A program made the translations under genes and the position numbers. Positions 40,201 to 52,200 of a stretch of DNA of 64,000 nucleotides are shown piece after piece; positions within the stretch are counted from its first letter, which is position 1, and the number at the start of each line of letters is the position of its first letter. A model generated the notes under the pieces. That model worked only from the letters and a program-made list of their open reading frames with translations. It did not search any database and was not told the origin of the DNA. Location of the stretch: assembly GCA_012934845.2 (NCBI GenBank), contig WNNJ02003682.1, positions 54,421-118,420 on the forward strand. The letters are read 5' to 3'. This DNA is from Pomphorhynchus laevis (Eukaryota; Acanthocephala; Palaeacanthocephala; Echinorhynchida; Pomphorhynchidae).

Positions 40201-43200
40201 TGACGCTGTCTGATACTTGCTATATTGTGAGGAACGAATTATGCTATTACCAACTGACGATAATTGCATAGTCATAACGTTATTGTTCGATTTCTATTAT
40301 GAAATTTTATATCTACTATATTGACAATCGGTTATGTTATCTTAAATGGTCAAAAATGCTCAACGAATTTTATTTTTGATTTTGTTTATTCCTTCTCTGA
40401 AGGAATGAAAAATGAAAAGTAGCTAAATCTCTAGTTTTGATTTTTTAATTATAATAAAATATTTAGTTTTGCCCCTACATCTTAATGTTTTTGTAAATAT
40501 AGAGAAAATATTTATCGAAATATTTTCGTATCGCATAGTTCATTGAGTCTTCTCTGTGATTATACTTATTTTTCTATCAAATGGCTATTTTCAGATTTTG
40601 TTTTTATTCACTAGTCAAATTTTAGGCACTTCAAGTTAAATATCAAGCATTGAGTTTGGCAGCAAAACTGTATAGTCAAGACAGCTGTCATTTCAATACC
40701 GTTTTATTCAAATATGCTCTCAAGTTGGCTAGATTCCGTGGAACGCATGATCTACGTGACAGAGCTGCTTTTCTGGAGTAAGTAGTTTTGTTCTGTTGTT
40801 AAATAGCAATTTTGATGATAGCATATGAAGATTTTACTTACGCTCCTCAGTCGCAGACTAATATACATAATCGATGAAAGTATCGATTAAAGTATATTTG
40901 CTAAAAATCAAAATTTTAAAAACCACAACGTCCATGTACTTTCGCAAACATAAAGTTTCGATACTCTGTTTCTAAAAATATTAAATGAAAATTTAAAAAC
41001 AACTCAATATTGCAGCGTTGCTTTGTGATCATCTTGCGTTAATCTGACGAAATTAAAATTCTTTAATTTTATTGTTTTAACTTGTGAATAGTTATATCAT
41101 AGAAAATTTCTATTTTTGAAGTCATCCGTTTTTTATTATGGCAAATACCTGATATTTTTTAAAAAATTTATATATTTTTTTCAATATTTCTCGTTAAGTG
41201 TTAGTAAAGAAAGCAAAATTTCAAGATAAAAGTAGATGGTTTATTACTCCAAAATCAGTTCCTCTCGTCGTGGTTATTCTTGATGATATCATTATTTTTG
41301 TCGTCTTTTTGTCCTTCCGGATGCTTTTGATTTAAAATAAATTTTAAATATTTGTTTTAATACAAAATTTTTGCGGCATCTGCGGCAAAACTAATTTTAC
41401 CTAATTACGTAATTGAGTAATTATTCAAGCGTTGTTTAAAGTTTGATTTCAATAATACATTTCTAAATCAAACGCAAAACAACCTTATTAGCATTTATAA
41501 TCGCTTACTATAATCTATAAAATTGGAGCTCAAAGAATATAATATTATTTTTTGCAACTGCTATCACAAAGTCTACTTGAAAGATGAATTTAAAATCTTA
41601 CATTATCTGAATATTTTATACTTTGATTGTTTATGATTCTACTAATGTTATACTATTTTTAAATAAATAAATAATATCTATTTATAAATAAATAAATTAT
41701 TTATTAATTTTTATCTTATTTATGCTATTTATATTATTAATTTTATACTTTGATTGTTGATGATCGTTTGTTGCTATGCTTTTTATACTTTGATTGTTTA
41801 ATTATTTTAATCATTTTGTCTTTTTACTTTTATAATTTTTTTATCAATCATGATAATTTAATAATTATTAAAAATTATTAATCCTAAATAAAAGTTGGTG
41901 AATTACCATTGCAATCAAGACTCAAAACTTTCAATCGATTTTCTTTGAACATTGACGTGCGAAGCCTTCTTTGATTAGAAGTTCAATTTACGTAAATAAG
42001 ATAAACATTTTGTATTTTGTTTAAAACAGTTATGTTAATAGAGTATGAGACAGCTCGTATCATTTTTCCTTTCAATGACAATTCGTTCTATCTATCTCGT
42101 TGCAAGGATAACTTGTAGCATAAAAACTCACACCGATTGAATCATTCCAAAATGAACTCGTTTCATAAATAACTTGTAACAATTAAATTTGCTACAGTAA
42201 TAAAAGCTTTTGTATAAGCATACGAAAGTATATGCTCCTGATTATTCTAGTTTATTATATCATCGTGCCTTGATTTATTTTCATTCTTTTTTATTAAAAT
42301 TAGTTCAAAATGTCCATCAGTTGTTTCGGACTTTGTGCTTGGTGTAAGAGTATACTTGATAAATTAGCTTTTATGACCCATTTGTGTATTAACAAACGGC
42401 GATGAAAATATTAACGTTTGAAATATTTAAAATATTGGATTAAATTCATAACTTAAAACCTAAAAGCTTTATGAATTATTGCAACCAAACCTTTATGTAA
42501 TGAGTAAAGGTTTAATTAACTAATTGTAATTTAAAGAGTTTTTCGGTATTAGTTTTTTGAGCGAAAAATTCAGGTGACGAGTAAAATGAAATGATTTATT
42601 TTGATATGAGTTCTTGGTACTAGTTTCTTTTAAATCGAGTTGACCCTGGGAAGAGTTGTCCGGATATGATTATAATAGTAGTATTAATTTTGAAAAACGG
42701 AATTTGGATTGCGTTGGTTTTCTTCACAATTTTTATTTTTAGGGCGATGTTTTTGCATCCTGACAGATTTCCAACTTTATACAGTTATAGAAAATCTATT
42801 CTTATGAACAATAGAATGCTGAAAAGTTCAATTCGCACGACTGACTGTCAAAGTAATTATCCTGGTTTTACGTATTGGCTTCAGTTTGTAAAAATATGTT
42901 TAACTAACTGATTTGATATGTTTTTATAATTAGAATATTTAAATATGATATAATTTAATATAATTATAAATTAATATTATATAAATATTATATAATTATA
43001 ATTTAACACTAGAAAATATCCGAAATAAAATTTGTGATAATTTTATCCTATAAAATAATAAACTATAAAGAATAAATTATACTTTATAAACATTGAACCA
43101 TAATTTTATAGTTTGTTTAATAGTTCGACTATTAGGAGTACCGACACTTACACATATATCTAACAAAGCGTACTGTTTTCACATCTTGACTAAATGTTAA

Positions 43201-46200
43201 ATTTACATAATTTAGTATCACGCAGTTTAGTTCGTTTATTTGATTGTATTTCTCCATACTACTATTCATAGCCTTATTTGTCTTATATATGAGTATTTTG
43301 GTCGTTGCTAATAATGATTAGCGTTATATTTTTCTTTAGTAGTAAAGCATATATTTATTTTATTGAGGTCATTTATGTTATAAGAAAAAAGTGCACTTAC
43401 ATATTGCTATTTCAGAATATTGCCATTATTGACCCGTAAACTTTGCTATCCCAGTATTATGTATGCAGTATATTCTAAATTTTAATAAAGTGTTTTTTCG
43501 TAATTTCGGAACTTTCTTTCCGAAAGTTCGTATCATTTGCAGCATTTGCCAATTATGATACTTGATGATTCATCTGCTGTCTATTTTCTCATTGTAAATT
43601 ATATTAGTATTTAAACTTTAAGATGCATCCTGTGTTATTTATATCATAAATTGATGCACCATTGTCGATATCTTTGTTTAAGATCATTCCAGTTTTACTA
43701 TAAACTCAATGTCACACGCACTAGCGATCCACGTACCCGGCTATATCAACATTCCTAAATGTCCATCAACTATTTTATTCGCTAATGAGCGGAACGTGAA
43801 ATTTAATGATATCGCAGACAGTAGACAGTTGTCGACTAACTTCTGTTCAGCGGATATATCAATGGCCAGCGCTTATGACAGAAATTCACATAGTAACGGG
43901 GAATATGTGAATCAGGAAGAACACGATGACGGTTTGATTTCTACAGGTGAGTTCTTTCGATACAGTCGTATTTTTTTATTTTGCAATTTTTGTTAAAAGA
44001 TTTTGTCGCACGAGAGTATTTTTAATATTTAACTAAAAATGTGCACATCAAATCTTTTGTCTGCATTTCGGTTGCCCATGTAATCAGTGTTCTATATCGG
44101 TTATACAAAGCTTATTTCTGTATATTTTACTTAAACGTACATAAACATCTGTTTTGATCAATCGTTTTTTAATACCTGTAGTTCAATATTTGCCTAAAAG
44201 TAAAAACTTTACAATTTAAAGTTATTTTTTCACGTGGTCTGTTATATGTCTATTTTGTTAAGAATAATAGCAACCATAAATTCACTGGTATAATTGAGGA
44301 AAGATCATCTTGATGCAGTATAGCGACGTTTCACTTGTTTTATATGTTGTTTTATTTATGAAATATCTAGCGACGTTTGTAAAATATTATTTTTACATAG
44401 GGTAATTTAAATTCTGTATCTGCAATAATTTTGCCTTCATTATAATTTAAAAGATCCTTTAGCACGCAATTTAAAATTTAAATGTTATTCGTGCTTAAAT
44501 TTAAAAACAATCTATCTCGTTTAAAATGATTCTGTTTGCAATGGCAAATAAATCCAATTTTTTTATCTTCTAGGTTAATAGAAAAATAAGTGTTTGTAAT
44601 AGCTGTAGTGTGTGAGCTGGTGTAAGACATTTTATCATTATTCTGCCACATTGTCATTTATAGATTTATGCTTTCATAATTTGGTGTTTAGATTTGCGTA
44701 TATTATACCGCTTTTGATATAATGTTAATTTTAAATTAAACCCTTAATTTTAATGCAATTTATGATTTTATTGCAATTTCTGATTTTAAATTTTACCTGC
44801 TGTTAAATAATTAAAATATCGAACATTTGAAAGTAAGATTTTATGTAAATCTTATATCGATTGAAATATTTTTACGCATTAAAATTATTTTAAAAACCGG
44901 GTTTTACGGTATTCTTAGATAATAACCGCTTATTGTTTTAGAAGGTCCTGATAATACTGATACTGACATATCTTGTGGCACAACAACTTCCACGGACGGT
45001 GAATCGACTGATTTCGATGGAGACGATACTAAAATAAATAAACGAATAAATGTAATAGGTAAGGTTTCCAGAAACATTAACCGTCGTAACCTTAAACGCG
45101 ATGAGGAAAAGTCACCAAAATTGGTACCTCATATTACAGGTATTTTTTCACTTATTTAAAATTATAGATTTATTAAAATGTTTTCTGTTTGTATTTTTAT
45201 TTAAAACATTAAAATGGCAGTTATTTATTTGCTAATTTATATTTCATTTATTCTACATTGTAATATTTTTAAGTTTTTGAATTTGATTAATCTTCTGTGT
45301 AATGTGTCTAAAATTAGAAGGAATCATATCAGTTAACTGAGTCTACGTATATTAAATTATTTATAAATTAAATATAATTATTAATAAAAATAAAATAAAT
45401 GACCATAAATATTTTTATAATTTTGCATAAGATTTTATATCATTTATATCAAGTTAAAATAAAATATTTAAATTTAAAATAAAAGTCAATTTTGATGAAT
45501 TGACAAATAAATAATGTACGACGTATTAGAATAAAAATATAAGAGGTCATCATGAGGAACCGCTATTTAATCATATTTCGGACCCTTTTTCTTGAACCAA
45601 CACGGCTGCGGAGCTAAATACATGCTAACGACTTATTTCCTCTGATGAAATTTGATTATCTAGTGTCTTATTCTAATACAAATTATATATTTTTATTATT
45701 CATCCATATAAAAGTTTTGCTTAAGAGTTTAATTTTTTTTAATAATATTGTGTTTATTTATATATTTTACTATTTTCTGCTTGATTTTATTTTTATAGTA
45801 AACTAGTTCAAAATTTGTATCTATTAAATTCTTTAAATGATTTTGAAGAAACACGTTTTTTTCATTGATAATGAAGAAACAGTAAAATTTGAGATAATTT
45901 TATAGCCAAAACGAATTTTTAAAATAAAACTAGTCAAAAATATGTAATATCTTATATTTTGCCGTTAATCCCGTATGGAAGCGGGGTCGGTCCTTAATGT
46001 ACGCGTCCTCCATTTCGCACTGTAGTGGGCCAGATCTGGATGCAATCGAGCAGCTTGTAAATCCTTGTGTAGTGTGTTGAGCCATCGCTTCTCTGGTCTT
46101 CCTTTTGGACATTTATCATCTACTTGGATACTCAGACCTGTTTTCGTCACTGAGTTTTTAGTTGCACCCAGAGTGCGGTCGAATCATCGAAGACGAGCTT

Positions 46201-46237
46201 ATCGCATTTTTTCTTAAAAAATATGAGTAATATATAA

Positions 46238-46284
<47 letters not shown>

Positions 46285-49200
46285 ATAACTTGATAATATT
46301 TTCTATGCATTATTGTAACTAAATAAATAAAATTATTATTGATTAAATATTATTAAATTAGTACGACTATTCCTTCTAGTACCAATCGTTAGATTTTATT
46401 ATGACATTGTGTAGTTTCTTTTGGATCGTGCATATGGATTCACATCGATGAAACTTTCGTTAATTCGATCCAATTCAACATTTTAATGAGTTGATACATT
46501 CACAGAGGATAATAAATAGAGATTTTTGTTTTTGTTTGCGCTACGCATGTATTATACATTCGAAGCAGACGACTCGATACGGCCATGCTATACGGCAAAA
46601 ATAATAATTTGAGGTCCTATTATAAATTACAAAAACAATTATTGGTATCGGTGTCGTCTACCATAGCTTCATTTAGCTTTATACTTCAGCTTCTCGCTAT
46701 TTTTGCAATTGCGTGTGTTCTACAAATATTGACAGTTTTATCTAGAATATTTACATTTTCAATACTAGTCGTTCTTTTGACACATTAATATTTAAATGCA
46801 AGCTTTCATATTGTAACCATCAAAGAAGATGTAGAACAATCAGTTTTTTGATTTTAAATGATATATTGTAAACACGTGAACCAAAAGCACGGAGTAGCTA
46901 GGAAGCCTGTTGCCTAAAAGCTCAAGTTGTTGGTTGCAGACTTAAATGTGCTGTTAGAATGCTGGCATTTCAATAGACATAAACGGTGCTTTTATTTGAA
47001 GAAAAGTACTTTCCTAAAATTTAAAAATACGTTCCTAAAATATTTTTAAAGACTGTTTTGAAGACTTATTTCTAAAAGAACTTTTCCCTCTTTTTTTAAA
47101 ATGTCCTGATCGACTTCATCCCTAATAATAAGATTATAATAATAACGTAGTGATTATCTTGTTACCATTCGTTTTTATAAAAAGGATAAAATAAAACTTT
47201 ATATTAAAGAAATCATAATATTAAACAAAAAATATATCAAATAATATTAATAATATTAAATAATATCAAATATAAGACTTTATATTAACTAAACCTTTGT
47301 CAGTACAAAGGATAAAACAGAGATCGAATACTGAGCAAGTAAACCAAATTAAATGATCTTGAATAAATAAAATCAAACTTTAGCTGAGATGACTTTGATT
47401 AAGAGAATTAATTGCATATCTGTATTATTGATCTCGATAATTAAATTCCGTTGCTAAAACAACTGAAATTAAATTAATTAAATTAAACCTTTTTAAATTA
47501 AACTTTATTTAATTAAACTTAATTAAACCTTTTATCCTTATTCCTGTAACTATTTTGGCGATTCGTGCACATATAATGTCTAAATTCTATGAATAAGAGT
47601 CTTTACATGATAATGTACTATCCATGGATATATCAACATTTTAAAACCCCGTGAATATATTTTCGCACTCCAGCAAATCTCTTTATCATTTGAATCTCTC
47701 TCTATGGTTTCCGTTGTATTCTTAATAAACCAAAATACGTGTAGTTGTTTTTTGTAATTTCCAAAAATCAATGTCCACTACGCAATATTTTTCAGTTGCC
47801 CATGCATCCTTATGTTTTAGTGCAATATGCGAAAGACCATACAAATTGTGTATCTGCGAGAAAGGCATTTATATAACATCCCCTAGCTATTTTCAGCAAA
47901 TCAATTTGCTTAGCTTAGACGATAGTTCTTAAAGTTATAACTGAAGCTTACAAAACGAAAGAGCACACACTAATTGGCTTACAAAAACTAAGTTTTATGG
48001 ATATCTAAATTTTGCAGTATACCCACAGCAGTACTATGTGCATTAAGACAATATAGTGATATAAGGCTCTTGTTGAGTAATGTAGTATCGGGACCGAAGC
48101 AATCCTTGTGGTATATGAAACCTGAATTTACAGACCACTGGCTTAAATTGATTTAAACTTTTTAAAATCATTTTTTAATCTTTCGAAAATGCATTTTGAA
48201 TAGTATAATTGTTATAATAGTTTTATCTATCAAACAACTTTTAGTAAGTTGGATTTAATTCCATCTATTTTCATTTCATACATGTAGTTTTTCCTTTTTC
48301 CTTATCTATTCTATTTAGATGGCGACATCTCTTCTTCCATAAGTGATTATGAACACTCTGAACTTAACAATACTTTGACCGGTCACTACCAAGAGAATCC
48401 CGATAATTTACTTGATTCTTCAACTATTCTAAACGTCAGTATTATCATAGTTTAAATTGGACTTTTATAGGGTGTATTCTTTATTTTATACTTATATTCA
48501 TATTGAGATAGGACGGTGCTAAATATATACCAGCATATTTTAATGTACTTTTTTGTTTTACTCTGTAACGATATTAGATTCTAAAACACACTAATTGAGA
48601 GCTTTCGAGATTTAGGTTACTACACATAGGTCAGTCGAAATGCAATCAAAATAAATATAAACTCTAATAAATTTGCTTATATAAAGTCATATAAATTTGC
48701 AACGTAAGATTTCTTATAAACTAAATAGATCTAAAAAATAATAAATTCTTTTAGACGATCGTCCGTTGATCAATTTCTAGAATCTAATCTAGTTAATCGT
48801 TACTGCTGTTCGGCTTACTTTGAATCGATTTATAAATTGCGGCTGCTTTTATTTTTATTCAGGAATTTGCTTTCGTTTACACATTGCTCTCAACGATTAA
48901 GATTTTTATGCAAAGTGTCGGTAACAATCTTTCGTCATCACTCTAAACTACTAATATTTGTAAATTTGACCATTGTACACTTGACGTATACTTCTTTATC
49001 ATCATGCAGAATTTATTTTTTGCAGATTTTTACATTAGAATTTGATTTTTCACTAATACATTTGTGCAAGCATTGAACCAATGAAGATTGTTTTATAAAT
49101 AATCTAATCAGAAGAATGCAAACAGACGTTTCCGAATTCCTTAGTAATTACACAGTGTAGGAATATGTAGAAATTCAATCTCGCATTTTATACAGGTTAA

Positions 49201-52200
49201 ATCTTGTGGGATATTGTACTGGATGTTGCACAGAATAAATTAAATCCTGGATTTTGTACAGTTTACTGATTATTATATTCTTATCATCAGTCTTTTGTTG
49301 TTTAACTTACAACAATGTACATTGCTGTGTACATTGTAGCCATTTTTAAATATTTATGTATATCATGATGCTATTTATATGGTTAGATGTTGCAACTAAC
49401 AACGCGATCTTAAAATACTATCAAGTAAAATTATCATTTTGTGGTTATTGCTAGTTATTAGTTATAATACGACAATTAACCCCTCTAATTATTCTTTTAA
49501 TATAATAGTCTTACCTGCATAATTAAATGGCACATATTGGGAAGCGATTTTAATCAATGATAAGATGAATATAATAGCTACTTCAATCTTGAAATGATTT
49601 TATTTTTAACTTATCTTGTTATATTTTAGAGCATTAAATTAATGACTGAGAAGAGATTAATTTGTTACGAAATTACCTGAGCAAATTTAGTTCAGTATTT
49701 CAATTGCCCCTGTTGTCATATTATCAGATATAAAACTCGTTTTATTTTAACAGTAGATTTTGAAATTGTACACTAGACCTTTTTTCGTCTTTCATAGTAA
49801 ATCTTACTTCTGCTTTTTTTAATCTGTTTGAACAATTAAACAGATTAAACAATTAAACAAAAATAGACAAATCCTATAACGATGGAAATATGATTGTCTA
49901 TATTAAATTATTTTCTTTATTTTCAAAGAAATTCCTAATCAGTATTTCAATTGTAGTAGCTTCACATAAACTAAACACCGACAAGTGGATTGCCACTACA
50001 TCGTAACATTTCACATTTTATCACTGTTCGGATGATTCAACTGGCTCTGGAAAGATTGCGATGAAATAGCACACTGCTCACCGCCACTGTGTTTACTCAG
50101 GAGCTGCGCCGTTTTCGGGATACAGCGTGACAAAAAGAATTTGTTGAACAAGTTAACAGATTAAAAATTTAAAATGTCTCGATGTTTAAATTCTTGTTTA
50201 TAAATATTCATTTCTGTGCAATCATTAAAGTGGAATGCGACAGGTTGACGTTAATATTCAAATTTTATGTGTTAGTCAAAGGCTCGGCCTATGCCAAACA
50301 AATGAAAATATATTTAAATTAATTGAACATTATGTCGGTTCATTTTGATATTAGTGACATTAAAATTAAAACCAAATTTTTGCTCACAAACAGGAGTAAA
50401 ATAAAAATTTTGTTCAAACAAAACCTTTTTTTTCTTCATTTGTTTAACATTAATTGGTTGGATCCAGCCTTTAACCAACTAACATATGGAACATTCTTGT
50501 GTGAATAATTAAATGTGTTATTTAATTTGACTTAGTAGTGTAGTTGATGTTATGTATTTATACTGTAAATACATTAGATATCATTCTTAAATAGCTATTA
50601 TTATAGTGTTGATAAACTCAGTTAACGTTATTTTTATCAACTTGAAGAATATAATCTTCAACAAATGTGCCAAATTATAACCTGTAGTTAATTTGATATT
50701 TTTCCTACATCAGGATATAAATCCGATCAGTGATGATATTGCTAATTGTATTCAGCTCGATGAAACACTAATTGATTTTGAAGGTATAAAGTATTGCATG
50801 TAAGCATTATAAATACTAACTGTATGTGAATATGATTTCAGATTCGTCAGCACCACAAGATATTCATCAACCTAATGCAGAATCAAATCCTTCTGATCTT
50901 CACTATAATTCTACCGTAGATCAACGTCAACCCAAGGATTCTTTCGATAACCTTATCAATTCAATATTCGCTGATGTATTATTTTATTTTCTATTAAACG
51001 CATCATTAATGTTTTCTTTTCGTTTTGTTTCAATTAGATGACATCAACTGGTCAATATCATAATCAACACTCTCACATTGATACCAGCTGCTTAAACTTT
51101 GTAACAGTTCACAAATTTGTCAATATTAAAGATAACACGAATATATTACTACAATACGCTGAACTGAAGCCACAGGTTTTGGGAACGTGTAATTTATTTT
51201 TTCGAACGAAACAACAAGACCTTTTTTCCAGCGAAGTAAATATTCTACAATCGCTTCGCATCATGCAGTTGGAGCCCTTATTATTATGTAAATTTATTAT
51301 ATTTGATGAAAATCAATTTTCAAATATTAACGAACTACCGAACGGAAATGTAATTGTCAAATTTGTGAACAATATCGACGATCGATATTACAATAAAAAA
51401 ATTCACGCAAGAGTCTTAAATTCTGTCGATGCTGGCAATGAACAATTGCAGAGAGAGTGTAAGGTTAACTTTGGCGTAAAACTTGGACCAATTTCCTATA
51501 TTCTGCCTCAATTTATAAACAACGACCAATTTGAACGGGCTAAAGGTAAGTTTATTACATATTTCTATCAATTTTAAAGAACAGTATTAAATCACCTTGT
51601 AATTGGTTACAAAACCCATATGTCTATCTGATCTAATTTTGCGAACCGAAGATTCCAATTTATATATCTTTAAATGATTGCAGAAATTAAAGTTTTTAAT
51701 ATTTAAAGTTTTTCTTAATCCGCATTTGCATTTTTTTCTTTCACTCAGTTTTTGCAATAACTTACAGACAAAAGATAAAAATGGACAACTGATTTTTTTT
51801 TCGAACAAATCGACAAAAGATAAAAATAAATAACTGATTCTAAGTTGTGTCATTACAATTTTTCAAATAATTGTACATAAGTGTTTTATATACAAGAGAA
51901 AACAGTGAACTTTTATATACAGAAGCGACTGCACACTACAAATTAATATTTATTAAAACTAAATAAAAACTAAGATTAAAACTAAACAAAGACACGATAA
52001 AATAAAAAATTAAATTTATATTATTTAAATTATTCAAAGATTTTCAGTTTACTGGAAATTATAATATTATTGTCGATTATAAGAATAATAACTCTAATAT
52101 TCAACATCCCATCGTATTTGTACTGTAATTTGTTTCTAAATTTTAAAATCACTTGGGGAAAGTGCGATTAGTCGATTTTTTTAAATTATCCGTTGTCTTA

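Noticed and set aside
42853-42858. Donor CAAA|GTAATT as the end of AP3B exon 14
   Set aside because: It breaks the frame at exon 15. AC|GTATTG at 42872 gives the right phase and better alignment to the FQLGTLSHTL region.
46239-46281. (TA)n run as the 3' microsatellite tail of the RTE-like fragment
   Set aside because: The fragment lies on the minus strand and its 3' end is at 45950, so the run is on the 5' side.
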